Shown: positions 1 to 6,595, numbered from the stretch's first letter. The stretch is 15,872 nucleotides of DNA from Ilumatobacteraceae bacterium (GCA_019090765.1 JAHRVJ010000285.1:1-15872), one strand, 5' to 3'. Made by a program: numbers and translations. Notes: generated by a model from the sequence alone, not told the origin.

Positions 1-2
1 AG

Positions 3-512
3 GTACGTCACCGTGGAACCATCGGCGGGTCAGTTGCCCATGCCGATCCGGCGTCGGACCTACCAGCGACCACCCTCGCACTCGGCGCCACCTACGTTGT
101 TCAAGGACCCAACGGAACACGCGAAATCGCGGCGGCCGACTTCTATCAAACGTTCTTCGAAACTGCCATGAACGACGACGAGCTACTCACCGAGATTCGC
201 GTTCCGAAAATGAACGGCGCGGGTTGGGGCTTCCAGAAGTTCAACCGACGAGCTCAAGACTGGGCGATTGTTGGCGTTGCCGCCTGGCGCCGCGACGACG
301 AGTGCGGAATCGGGCTGGTCAATATGGGCAGCACACCGGTTCTGGCAACGGCTGCGGCCGCGGCCATCGGCAACGGCGCGAGCGTCGGCGAGGCTGCTAG
401 CCAAGCCGCCGCAAATACCGAAGCCCAAGCCGATCTCAATGCCAGCGTCGAGTACCGCGAACATCTCGCTCAGGTGCTTACTCGCCGCGCCCTGGAAACT
501 GCGTCCGTCTGA
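3..512 (+). CDS. coxM: CoxM, FAD-binding subunit of aerobic CO dehydrogenase / Mo hydroxylase (5' truncated)
   Basis: This is the C-terminal 169 residues of the medium (flavin) subunit of a xanthine-oxidase-family molybdenum hydroxylase; family members pass electrons from the Fe-S subunit to FAD. The frame is open from base 3, so the start lies left of the window. Visible residues 6-14 read TIGGSVAHA, followed by DPASDLPA, the second FAD-binding motif of CoxM (TIGGN/S..HADP). The C-terminal CO_deh_flav_C region follows, with ELLTEIRVP and KFNRRAQDWAIVGVAAW, the usual CoxM wording. Family length is about 280-290 aa, so roughly 60% is present. No coxS or coxL follows; the next gene is a membrane phosphatase 71 bases downstream, which suggests the order S-L-M with coxM last. 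It could belong to a form II CoxL enzyme or another Mo hydroxylase; the CoxL active-site loop, which would decide, is outside the window. Confidence 0.95.
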   Translation, partial: VRHRGTIGGSVAHADPASDLPATTLALGATYVVQGPNGTREIAAADFYQTFFETAMNDDELLTEIRVPKMNGAGWGFQKFNRRAQDWAIVGVAAWRRDDECGIGLVNMGSTPVLATAAAAAIGNGASVGEAASQAAANTEAQADLNASVEYREHLAQVLTRRALETASV

Positions 513-569
513 TACCCCGCACGCGGTTGTTGCACCGCCGCGCGCAAACCAAATCCGTCGCCTGATTGC

Positions 570-575
570 TAACGT
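570..575 (+). promoter_or_regulatory. Candidate leaderless -10 box for the PAP2 gene
   Basis: TAACGT lies 8 bases before the ATG at 584, the spacing expected if transcription starts at or next to the start codon. There is no Shine-Dalgarno before this ATG and no convincing -35 box. The same TANNNT spacing occurs before three other starts in this window. Inference from pattern only. Confidence 0.4.
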
Positions 576-583
576 CTGCCGGA

Positions 584-1621
584 ATGCTCGACGGTGCAAC
601 TCCAACGGCTCCGCCGGCCAGTGAAGACTCAACCGACGCGGGCGAGCCGCCAGTGACCGAGTCAAGCAGCCTTACGTCGAGGGAACTTATGTGGCGGCGG
701 ATCCGGCTAGTGCTCGTCGCCGGCTACGGCGTCGGATACGTGTGGTGGTTTTTCCGCAACGGGATCATTATCGACCGCATCTCGGTGCTGATCTCGGTGA
801 TGCTGTTCATGCTCGTCGCCAACGTCGGCAAGCCGTGGCAAGACTGGCTGCGAATGGTGCGTGACGCCGCGATTTTCGGGGCGATGTGGATCGCGTACGA
901 CGAAAGCCGCGGCGTGGCCGACCGCATCGGCTTCCCAATCCAAGTCGAATCGGTTCGCAACATCGACCGCGTGATCTTCCTTGGTACCGACCCTGTCGTC
1001 TGGCTGCAGAGCCACTTCTATGAGGGCGCCGACAGCGTGCGCTGGTATGACGTGGTCGGCTCCGCGGTGTATTACTCGCACTTCATCGTCCCGCCAGTGA
1101 CCATTGCCCTGTTGTACATCATCAATCGAACCCAATGGGTGAGATACATGCAGCGCTTCGCCACCGTGCTGTTCATCTCTTGCGCAATGTTCATCCTGCT
1201 CCCCACGGCCCCGCCTTGGATGGCTGCGGGCGGAAAGAACCGCGTCGGCCTGGAACTTGACGTTCTCCCACCGCTCAGGCGGCCCACCGGCAACGGTTGG
1301 CGCCATATCGGCCTCGACGCCTTTGTTAAGGCTTGGGACACTGGGCGGGACTGGGCTAATCAAGTGGCCGCCATGCCGTCGCTGCACTCGGCCTTCGCGA
1401 TGTTCGTGGTTGTCTTCTTCTTCCGGTGGATAACCGATTGGAGAATCCGAGCCGTGATGCTCCTTTACCCGCTCACGATGGCAATCGCACTGATGTACTT
1501 CGCGGAGCACTACTTTGTTGACGCTCTCGCCGGCTGGAGCGTCGTGGGAGTGTCATTCCTGATCTGGAATCGGATCGATCAGGGCAAGCCAACGAACATG
1601 CCCCCATCAACGAGCAACTGA
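584..1621 (+). CDS. PAP2-superfamily membrane phosphatase / phosphotransferase (Aur1-Ipt1-like)
   Basis: A 345-residue integral membrane protein of the PAP2_3 type (inositolphosphotransferase Aur1/Ipt1-like, or lipid phosphatase). After a polar, Ser/Thr/Pro-rich N-terminal stretch of about 35 residues come several hydrophobic helices. The catalytic signature is in the C-terminal half: AAMPSLHSAFAMF gives the PSLH motif (equivalent of PSGH), and AEHYFVDALAGW gives the distal H-x3-D motif. RRPTGNGW lies upstream of PSLH. These His residues form and hydrolyse a phospho-enzyme in the family; the substrate cannot be told, with a phospholipid or isoprenoid phosphate likely. ATG 584 is chosen over TTG 566 because of a -10-like box 8 bases upstream; ATG 689 would also keep all membrane helices. 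The 3' end overlaps the convergent SDR gene by 43 bases. A direct link to Cox function is not evident. Confidence 0.88.
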   Translation: MLDGATPTAPPASEDSTDAGEPPVTESSSLTSRELMWRRIRLVLVAGYGVGYVWWFFRNGIIIDRISVLISVMLFMLVANVGKPWQDWLRMVRDAAIFGAMWIAYDESRGVADRIGFPIQVESVRNIDRVIFLGTDPVVWLQSHFYEGADSVRWYDVVGSAVYYSHFIVPPVTIALLYIINRTQWVRYMQRFATVLFISCAMFILLPTAPPWMAAGGKNRVGLELDVLPPLRRPTGNGWRHIGLDAFVKAWDTGRDWANQVAAMPSLHSAFAMFVVVFFFRWITDWRIRAVMLLYPLTMAIALMYFAEHYFVDALAGWSVVGVSFLIWNRIDQGKPTNMPPSTSN

Positions 1622-2307
1622 ACACCAGTGGTGAACTTTGCCTGTTCACTGCACAGGAAGGTCACCACTGCGCCGAAGTCATCCACATCGCCGTTTCGGA
1701 TCTGCGACCGCTCTTCGTCGGAGTGCAGACGATCTTGCCGTGCCGTTGGATGCGGCCCAGGTTGAACACTGTTCACGGTTACACCATCGGCGGCAACGTC
1801 GCCAGCGACCGTCTTTAGGAATGCCGTTGCGCCCGACCGGGCAGTATTGGACAAAATCAAAAACGACATCGGAAAACGAACCGACACTGAAGTAATCGCA
1901 ATGACTCTCCCCCAACCGCGTTCTTGCATCGGCGGCACCGCTGTCTTACACATCGCGACGACGGACATCAGGTTGAGCTGAATCGCCTCCTGATATGCCT
2001 CGACCGATGTTTCTGCGAAGTTCCCAGGGCTGGGACCTCCCGCATTCGGAATCAGAATATCGACACCGCCCAACGCGTCACTAGCGTCGTTCACAAATCC
2101 CGTCGCACCATCAGGTGTGCTCACATCGGCGACGATCGGTATGCATCCGTGTCCGACCTCAGCGGCCGCAGTCACGAGCCGTTCTTCGTTTCTCCCACAG
2201 ATTGCAACCTGCACGCCCTCGGCAGCCAGCGATTTCGCTGTGGCTAACCCGAGGCCTGAAGATGCTGCCGCTACTGCTGCACGTCGACCACTGATTCCCA
2301 GATCCAT
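1579..2307 (-). CDS. SDR-family oxidoreductase lacking the YxxxK pair (FabG-like subfamily)
   Basis: A 242-residue Rossmann-fold protein of the short-chain dehydrogenase/reductase superfamily. The nucleotide-binding glycine motif is AASSGLG (14-20), there is an NAGG motif at 88-91 and the usual VDGG near the C terminus. The active-site Ser is at about 140 (VIAITS), but the position of the catalytic Tyr is Ser153 and that of Lys is Arg157 (SNTAR). This pattern is typical of an atypical SDR subfamily annotated as beta-ketoacyl-ACP-reductase-like, which lacks a perfect catalytic tetrad; the reaction is unknown. ATG 2307 is chosen because the Rossmann fold begins at once and a -10-like box lies 6 bases upstream; the frame stays open further upstream but encodes nothing family-like. 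It is divergent from coxD across 87 bases and convergent with the PAP2 gene, overlapping it at the 3' ends. Confidence 0.88.
   Translation of the reverse strand: MDLGISGRRAAVAAASSGLGLATAKSLAAEGVQVAICGRNEERLVTAAAEVGHGCIPIVADVSTPDGATGFVNDASDALGGVDILIPNAGGPSPGNFAETSVEAYQEAIQLNLMSVVAMCKTAVPPMQERGWGRVIAITSVSVRFPMSFLILSNTARSGATAFLKTVAGDVAADGVTVNSVQPGPHPTARQDRLHSDEERSQIRNGDVDDFGAVVTFLCSEQAKFTTGVQLLVDGGMFVGLP
1626..1670. terminator. Long imperfect hairpin just after the PAP2 stop codon
   Basis: Five bases after the PAP2 stop lies CAGTGGTGA (1626-1634), matched by TCACCACTG (1662-1670), with an inner stem CCTGT (1641-1645) / ACAGG (1653-1657) and further partial pairing between them; the loop is 7 bases. 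About 18 pairs in all. There is no T-tract, so it is not a canonical intrinsic terminator. It lies inside the SDR coding region, where it encodes a conserved C-terminal stretch, so the pairing may be accidental. Confidence 0.35.
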
Positions 2308-2313
2308 CGTGTC

Positions 2314-2319
2314 ACCGTA
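2314..2319 (-). promoter_or_regulatory. Candidate leaderless -10 box for the SDR gene
   Basis: On the minus strand TACGGT stands 6 bases before the ATG of the SDR gene, with no Shine-Dalgarno in between. This fits a leaderless transcript starting at the A of ATG. Pattern-based inference. Confidence 0.4.
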
Positions 2320-2351
2320 CTGTGCGAGCCCTGTTGGCCGCATACCTGCTT

Positions 2352-2374
2352 TCGGTACCCGTCCTGCGTACCGA
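2352..2374. promoter_or_regulatory. Perfect inverted repeat in the SDR/coxD divergent promoter region (candidate operator)
   Basis: TCGGTAC (2352-2358) and GTACCGA (2368-2374) are exact inverted arms of 7 bases with a 9-base spacer, so centres are about 16 bases apart, roughly one and a half helix turns. The element ends 7 bases before the candidate -10 box of coxD (2382-2387), so a bound dimeric regulator could block or activate that promoter. No regulator gene is present in the window. Confidence 0.45.
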
Positions 2375-2381
2375 CCTCCGG

Positions 2382-2387
2382 TAGCGT
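2382..2387 (+). promoter_or_regulatory. Candidate leaderless -10 box for coxD
   Basis: TAGCGT stands 7 bases before the ATG of coxD, and the intervening bases (CGCGGCG) contain no Shine-Dalgarno. This supports both the start choice and leaderless transcription. Confidence 0.45.
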
Positions 2388-2394
2388 CGCGGCG

Positions 2395-3318
2395 ATGACA
2401 CCGGCCGACGTGAGTACTGCACTTTCCGGCCAGGGCTACTTGCCCGACGAAGGGATTTCGACAGCGGTCTTTTTGGCGATCACCTTGCATCGTCCACTGT
2501 TACTTGAAGGCGAAGCCGGGGTTGGTAAAACCGAACTGGCCAAGGCACTGGCGGCAGTTACAGGCGGAGAACTGATCAGATTGCAGTGCTACGAGGGAAT
2601 CGACGTCGCCCAAGCTGTCTACGACTGGGACTATGCGCGCCAGCTTCTCCATCTCCGCGCCACTGAGGTGACCGGCGAGTCTTCAACGCGAACCGCTGAT
2701 GATTTGGAAACCGAGTTATACGGCGAACGTTTCTTGGTTAAGCGCGCGGTACTGCGGGCAATCGAGCCGACCGATGGTCCACCCCCGGTGCTGCTAATTG
2801 ACGAGATCGACCGCGCCGACGACGAGTTCGAGGCCTATCTCCTTGAGGTGCTGTCCGACTTTCAGATCACCATTCCCGAGATCGGCGTGTTCTCCGCTGG
2901 TCGCCCACCGTTGGTAGTACTGACCTCGAACCGCACCCGAGATGTCCACGACGCACTCAAACGCCGATGTCTCTACCACTGGGTCGAACATCCCGACTTC
3001 GAGCGTGAGGTCGCAATCGTCAAACTCCGGGTTCCGAACATCACTGACAAGCTCGCCCGCCAGGTAGCCGCGGCCACCGAGAACCTCCGAGAACTGAACC
3101 TATACAAGCCGCCAGGCGTTGCTGAAACGATTGATTGGGCTACCGCTTTGGGCCACCTGGGCGCCACCACACTGAACGAGCAAGTGGTGGCCAATACTCT
3201 CGGAACCGTTGTCAAGTACCGAGAAGACAGTCAGCGGGTCGCTCAACATGGATTTGGCGAAGTGGTGAAACAGGCCGTTGAAAGGGCCCTCGTGCACGGA
3301 GCTGCCAGCGGCAGCTAG
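2395..3318 (+). CDS. coxD: CoxD-like MoxR-family AAA+ ATPase
   Basis: A 307-residue soluble AAA+ ATPase of the MoxR group, of the type found beside CO dehydrogenase genes. Walker A is GEAGVGKT (39-46); Walker B is VLLIDEID (132-139), followed by RADDEFEAYLLEVL and a sensor-type SNRTRDVHDALKRR (arginine region). The stretch YEGIDVAQAVYDWDYARQLL (66-85) is characteristic of CoxD-type MoxR proteins and differs from the second MoxR in this window. In Oligotropha (Afipia) carboxidovorans, CoxD is an ATP-dependent chaperone needed to build the Cu-S-Mo active site of CO dehydrogenase, working with the VWA protein CoxE. coxE follows after 9 bases, consistent with co-transcription. The start is supported by a -10-like box 7 bases upstream. 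Confidence 0.93.
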   Translation: MTPADVSTALSGQGYLPDEGISTAVFLAITLHRPLLLEGEAGVGKTELAKALAAVTGGELIRLQCYEGIDVAQAVYDWDYARQLLHLRATEVTGESSTRTADDLETELYGERFLVKRAVLRAIEPTDGPPPVLLIDEIDRADDEFEAYLLEVLSDFQITIPEIGVFSAGRPPLVVLTSNRTRDVHDALKRRCLYHWVEHPDFEREVAIVKLRVPNITDKLARQVAAATENLRELNLYKPPGVAETIDWATALGHLGATTLNEQVVANTLGTVVKYREDSQRVAQHGFGEVVKQAVERALVHGAASGS

Positions 3319-3327
3319 CCCAGAGAC

Positions 3328-4488
3328 ATGAAGGGTCAGAGCACCACGAGCAGCATCGGCGGCAGTGAACGACACATCTCCGATCCGGCTGAAATCGCCG
3401 TCGCCTTCACCCAAATACTGCGCGGGATTGGGCTCAATGTGCCGACCAGCTCAACGCACGCGTTCGCTGAGGCGCTTTGCGCCGTGGGCCTCACAGAGCG
3501 TCACGCCACATACTGGGCCGGCCGCTCCACCCTGATCCGCCGACCCGAGGACATCGACTCCTATGACAAGGCATTCTCGGTGTTCTTCGAAGGTCGCACG
3601 GCAGACGTATCCAGCGCACTTGCAGATGATCCAATCGAGGTGACGATCGCGTTCGATGAGCTCACAGAAGACCACAGCGAAGAGGCTGCCGAACCCGACG
3701 ACAACGACGTCATCGAGATGCGATTCTCAGCCTCGGAAGTATTGCGCAACAAGGACTTCGCCGAATACACCAGCGATGAGCTCGCGCGGTCGCAGGAACT
3801 GATGTCGGAGTTAAAACTCGTTGGCGCGCCTCGACCCTCGCTACGCCGCAGCCCCACACGGCGCCAGACGTCGCGTCCAGACATTCGGCGTACAGTTCGG
3901 GCTTCGCTGCGCTCGGGCGGCGAGCCCATCGAGCGCCATTATTCGTCCCCCTCACCCCGGCTGCGACGGCTTGTACTGCTACTGGACGTGAGCGGGTCGA
4001 TGGAGCCTTATGCCCGGGCACTGTTGCGGTTCGTGCATGCCGCCGTCGCCGGACGCCAGAAGGTTGAGGCCTTCACCCTCGGCACGCGCCTGACACGCGT
4101 CACCCGCGAGCTGACAAATCGAGACCCCGACGTCGCTCTGCGGGCTGCAGGTCAGCGGGTGGTCGACTGGAGCGGCGGCACTCGGCTCGGAGCCGACATG
4201 CGCGAGTTCAACGATCAGTGGGGCGTGAAAGGTTTCGCCCGCAACTCGATCGTGGTCATCCTCTCTGACGGTTGGGACCGTGGCGATCCCGACGAGTTGG
4301 CGGAACAGATGGAGAGGTTGCAGCGCGTTACTCACCGGTTGATCTGGGTCAACCCCCTCAAAGTCACTCCGGGCTATGCCCCTCTCGCCCGCGGCATGGC
4401 CGCCGCCCTGCCATTCGTCGACCGGTTCGTGGAGGGTCACTCGATTGCTGCGATGGACGAATTAGCCGCAGTGATCGCTGAGCCCTAA
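3328..4488 (+). CDS. coxE: CoxE-like VWA-domain protein
   Basis: A 386-residue protein with the CoxE arrangement. The N-terminal region (20-90) matches the family wording for helical CoxE N-termini (CAVGLTERHATYWAGRSTLI, RPEDIDSYDKAF). An acidic stretch (about 92-130) and an Arg-rich linker (about 169-207) lead to a C-terminal von Willebrand A domain. The metal-ion site is intact: DVSGS at 220-224, the conserved Thr in SGGTRLG (285) and the Asp in ILSDGWDRG (314). No signal peptide or membrane helix is visible, so it is cytoplasmic. MoxR/VWA pairs act as chaperones that remodel metalloenzymes; here the partner is CoxD, encoded 9 bases upstream. No Shine-Dalgarno is seen, so translation probably relies on coupling to coxD. 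Confidence 0.93.
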   Translation: MKGQSTTSSIGGSERHISDPAEIAVAFTQILRGIGLNVPTSSTHAFAEALCAVGLTERHATYWAGRSTLIRRPEDIDSYDKAFSVFFEGRTADVSSALADDPIEVTIAFDELTEDHSEEAAEPDDNDVIEMRFSASEVLRNKDFAEYTSDELARSQELMSELKLVGAPRPSLRRSPTRRQTSRPDIRRTVRASLRSGGEPIERHYSSPSPRLRRLVLLLDVSGSMEPYARALLRFVHAAVAGRQKVEAFTLGTRLTRVTRELTNRDPDVALRAAGQRVVDWSGGTRLGADMREFNDQWGVKGFARNSIVVILSDGWDRGDPDELAEQMERLQRVTHRLIWVNPLKVTPGYAPLARGMAAALPFVDRFVEGHSIAAMDELAAVIAEP

Positions 4489-4521
4489 CCGTCAGGCGGC
4501 GACCCAGCACGCCGACTACCG

Positions 4522-4527
4522 TACGCT
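4522..4527 (+). promoter_or_regulatory. Candidate -10 box ahead of the XdhC pair
   Basis: TACGCT is followed after 7 bases by a GTG codon at 4535 that opens a nine-codon reading frame overlapping the XdhC start. The spacing fits a leaderless transcript. It lies 33 bases after the coxE stop, so it would be an internal promoter in the accessory gene run. Confidence 0.35.
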
Positions 4528-4534
4528 GAGCAGA

Positions 4535-4564
4535 GTGACCAACATCGGTTCAATTACAAGATGA
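4535..4564 (+). CDS. Possible nine-residue leader peptide coupled to the XdhC gene
   Basis: GTG at 4535 opens a nine-codon frame (MTNIGSITR) that stops with TGA at 4562-4564, overlapping the ATG of the downstream XdhC gene in an ATGA arrangement. The XdhC start has no Shine-Dalgarno of its own, and a TANNNT box lies 7 bases before the GTG. A short leaderless frame would load ribosomes that then re-initiate at XdhC; this is a known layout in actinobacteria. The peptide has no run of one amino acid that would suggest attenuation. Too short for any homology evidence. Confidence 0.3.
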   Translation: MTNIGSITR

Positions 4565-4878
4565 AAGAGCTACTCGACGATATCTTCCGCTGGCAGTCTG
4601 TTGGCGCGCGGATTGCGGTCGCACGCGTGGTCGACATTGAAGGCTCGGGGCCGCGTGACCCAGGTGCGGCAATGGCGGTCACCGAGTCGGGTGAGGTATC
4701 TGGAAGTGTTAGCGGCGGGTGTGTCGAAGGAGCGGTCGTGAGTGAAGCCCTAGCGATTCTCGGTGGCGAGCGTGGGGCGGGCATTGTCACCTTCGGGTAC
4801 TCCGACGACGAAGCAATCGCGGTCGGGCTCACTTGCGGTGGAACCGTTCACCTGTTTATCGAGGAACTCGACTGGTGA
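4561..4878 (+). CDS. XdhC/CoxI N-terminal domain protein (stand-alone)
   Basis: A 105-residue protein consisting only of the XdhC_CoxI N-terminal domain (Pfam XdhC_CoxI type). The family signature GSVSGGCVE is at 48-56 with Cys54; the start of the domain reads ARVVDIEGSGPRDPGAAMAV, and a second conserved Cys is in GLTCGG (89-94). XdhC proteins bind molybdenum cofactor and protect it or help its sulfuration before insertion into the apo-enzyme. Normally this domain is fused to a Rossmann domain in one chain; here the Rossmann domain is on the next gene, which starts by GTGA overlap at 4875, so the two are probably made in equal amounts and act together. No Shine-Dalgarno; see the leader frame upstream. 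Well recognised as a family; the exact Mo enzyme is inferred from context. Confidence 0.9.
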   Translation: MKELLDDIFRWQSVGARIAVARVVDIEGSGPRDPGAAMAVTESGEVSGSVSGGCVEGAVVSEALAILGGERGAGIVTFGYSDDEAIAVGLTCGGTVHLFIEELDW

Positions 4879-5684
4879 GCGGCCCGATCTTTGCACGCTA
4901 TGCGGAGCTGCTGTCTGCCTCAATTCCGGTGGCTCTGGCAACCGTGGTCGATGGCCCCCAAATCGGTGCCAAGCTCCTGATTGAACCGAATGCATCACCC
5001 GTCGGATCGCTCGGACATCCAGAACTCGATCGTGTAGTCGCCCGCGATGCACTCGCTGAGCTTGAAGCAGCTCGATCCGGCGTGCGCAACTACGGACCGG
5101 CTGGGCAAACAACGCCCGAGGACCTGATCGATCAACCGACCATTCGGATCTTCATCGAGTCACACGCATCGCCACCCGAAATGTGGATATTCGGCGCGGT
5201 CGATTTCACGGCTGCGCTGGCTCGGGTAGCCAAGATTCTCGGCTATCGCGTCACCGTGTGTGACGCCCGCGAGGTGTTCGCAACCACGCGACGATTCCCG
5301 ATGGCAGACGAAGTAAAGGTCTCTTGGCCGACGCAGGTGTTTGAGCAGCGAGGGGAAGAACTCGGCCCGCGCGACGCGGTGTGCATCCTCACTCACGACC
5401 CGAAGTTCGATGTTCCGGCAATCCAGGGGGCACTAGCAACTCGGGTCGGCTACATCGGCGTGATGGGCAGCAGATCTACGCACCACCGCAGGATGCAGCG
5501 GTTGGCCGAGGTGGGCGTAACCAGCCCCGAGGATCTCAAGCGGTTGATGTCTCCGATCGGAGTCGACATCGGCGCCCGCACCCCCGAGGAGACAGCAGTT
5601 TCCATCTGTGCCGAGATCATCGCACGGCGCACCGGCCACAATGTCCCGTCCCTACGTAACAGTTCAGGCGCAATCCACAGCTGA
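4875..5684 (+). CDS. XdhC-family protein with Rossmann domain (Mo cofactor maturation factor)
   Basis: A 269-residue XdhC partner. Residues 1-75 resemble a worn XdhC_CoxI domain (SIPVALATVV, IGAKLLIEPNASPVGSLG) but lack the SGGCVE cysteine motif, which the upstream gene supplies. Residues about 102-250 are the XdhC Rossmann domain: IFGAVDFTAALARVAKILGY, VTVCDAREVFATTRRFP, LTHDPKFDVPA (172-182), GYIGVMGSR (192-200) and PIGVDIGARTPEE (227-239), all typical of this family. GTG 4875 is chosen because it overlaps the upstream stop (GTGA) and the family similarity begins there; the frame is open upstream to 4833 but would overlap more. The role is binding and delivery of Mo cofactor to the Cox-type enzyme. 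It is followed by a convergent NlpC/P60 gene, so it ends this operon. Confidence 0.92.
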   Translation: MSGPIFARYAELLSASIPVALATVVDGPQIGAKLLIEPNASPVGSLGHPELDRVVARDALAELEAARSGVRNYGPAGQTTPEDLIDQPTIRIFIESHASPPEMWIFGAVDFTAALARVAKILGYRVTVCDAREVFATTRRFPMADEVKVSWPTQVFEQRGEELGPRDAVCILTHDPKFDVPAIQGALATRVGYIGVMGSRSTHHRRMQRLAEVGVTSPEDLKRLMSPIGVDIGARTPEETAVSICAEIIARRTGHNVPSLRNSSGAIHS

Positions 5685-5687
5685 ACT
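5661..5687. terminator. Inverted repeat across the end of the XdhC gene
   Basis: AGTTCAG (5661-5667) and CTGAACT (5681-5687) are exact inverted arms of 7 bases with a 13-base loop, spanning the XdhC stop codon in the gap before a convergent gene. A hairpin here could end the cox accessory transcript or stabilise its 3' end, but there is no T-tract and the loop is long. Confidence 0.25.
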
Positions 5688-5727
5688 TAGATCAGTAGTG
5701 CCACCGACGAAACGGCCGCGCGAGTGC

Positions 5728-6423
5728 TCAGGTTGACGGGTCGCCGAAGCGCACCGAAGACGAGCGGCGATCGGAGATTGTGTCGAGCTCAACCGTTCGA
5801 CCGGTCTTAACCGAGTGGATGATGGCATCGCCAACACCCAGGTAGATCATCACGTGACCCGGATAGTGCACCAGGTCACCCGCTTTAGCAGTGGAACGGT
5901 CGAGCCGTTCGGCCTCACTGATCTGCGAGCCACTCTGTCGATACAACGTGACACCCGGTTCGGCCCATGCATATGTAGTGAGCCCCGAACAGTCGAAGCC
6001 GACACCCTCAGAGCTGGTATTGCGACGATATGGAACACCGACCTGAGTCATCGCCGCCAGCACGGCACGCTGATGCTCCAAAGGCGTGGAAGCCCAAGCT
6101 GAGATCATCTCGGCCTCTGGGTAACCGAGTTCGGTTGCGGCCAGACGAGCGGTTTGTGTTCGGGCCCTGACGAAGTTCCCGTATGAGGCCAGGTCGCCAC
6201 TGCTCTGGTATGCGTCGAAGCTGTCTAGAGCGTCCGTCGCTGATACTGCAACGAATGGCGCCAGCGCATTAGTTTCAAGCGGCGCTCTCAACTCGAGGGC
6301 TGAAGCAGGCCCAGCATCGACCAGCAAGACTGCGGCAATGGAGGCCACCACGGCCAAGACACCACATCGCAGAGCGCTCCTGCGGCGAGGCGATGCAGCT
6401 GAGTGTGAGGAGAAAGAAGGCAT
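5728..6423 (-). CDS. Secreted NlpC/P60-family peptidoglycan hydrolase
   Basis: A 231-residue secreted cell-wall hydrolase. After a short Arg-containing N-terminus (SPRRRSALR) comes a hydrophobic signal segment (about 18-37) ending in PASALE, a plausible signal peptidase site. The C-terminal NlpC/P60 domain carries the Cys-His-His set: Cys145 in GFDCSGL, His190 in YPGHVMIYLG and His203 in IIHSVKTG, with GVPYRRN before the Cys as usual. Family members cut D-Glu to diamino-acid bonds in peptidoglycan stem peptides. The middle part (about 60-120) is a spacer without recognised domain. ATG 6423 is chosen because the signal peptide starts there; ATG 6483 and TTG 6495 are in frame but would place 20-24 unlikely residues before it. 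It is convergent with the XdhC gene and divergent from the MobA-like gene, so it is not part of the cox operon. Confidence 0.9.
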   Translation of the reverse strand: MPSFSSHSAASPRRRSALRCGVLAVVASIAAVLLVDAGPASALELRAPLETNALAPFVAVSATDALDSFDAYQSSGDLASYGNFVRARTQTARLAATELGYPEAEMISAWASTPLEHQRAVLAAMTQVGVPYRRNTSSEGVGFDCSGLTTYAWAEPGVTLYRQSGSQISEAERLDRSTAKAGDLVHYPGHVMIYLGVGDAIIHSVKTGRTVELDTISDRRSSSVRFGDPST

Positions 6424-6583
6424 GTGCTGTGGTGGCAGATCAGTTGTGTTGGGCAGGCCGCCCGCCAACAGAAAGTGCAACATATCGTCACACAACTGAA
6501 ATATTCAACTCCGAGCGTGAACATTTCGTAATGAATCTGTCATCTCCTTGGACGCCCCTCGTCGCGCGCAGACGCTTGAAGGC

Positions 6584-6589
6584 CAGAAT
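6584..6589 (+). promoter_or_regulatory. Candidate leaderless -10 box for the MobA-like gene
   Basis: CAGAAT stands 6 bases (all G) before the ATG at 6596. It differs from TANNNT at the first base but keeps AAT. The G-run could alternatively act as a weak Shine-Dalgarno, although it sits directly against the start codon. Confidence 0.3.
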
Positions 6590-6595
6590 GGGGGG

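Noticed and set aside
183..665. Long minus-strand open frame opposite the coxM end
   Set aside because: Arg/Ala-rich composition typical of antisense frames in GC-rich DNA, no family resemblance, and fully opposite the well-recognised coxM.
707..1510. 267-residue minus-strand open frame opposite the PAP2 gene
   Set aside because: His/Asp/Arg-rich low-quality sequence without domain features; the plus strand encodes a clear membrane phosphatase with PSLH and H-x3-D motifs.
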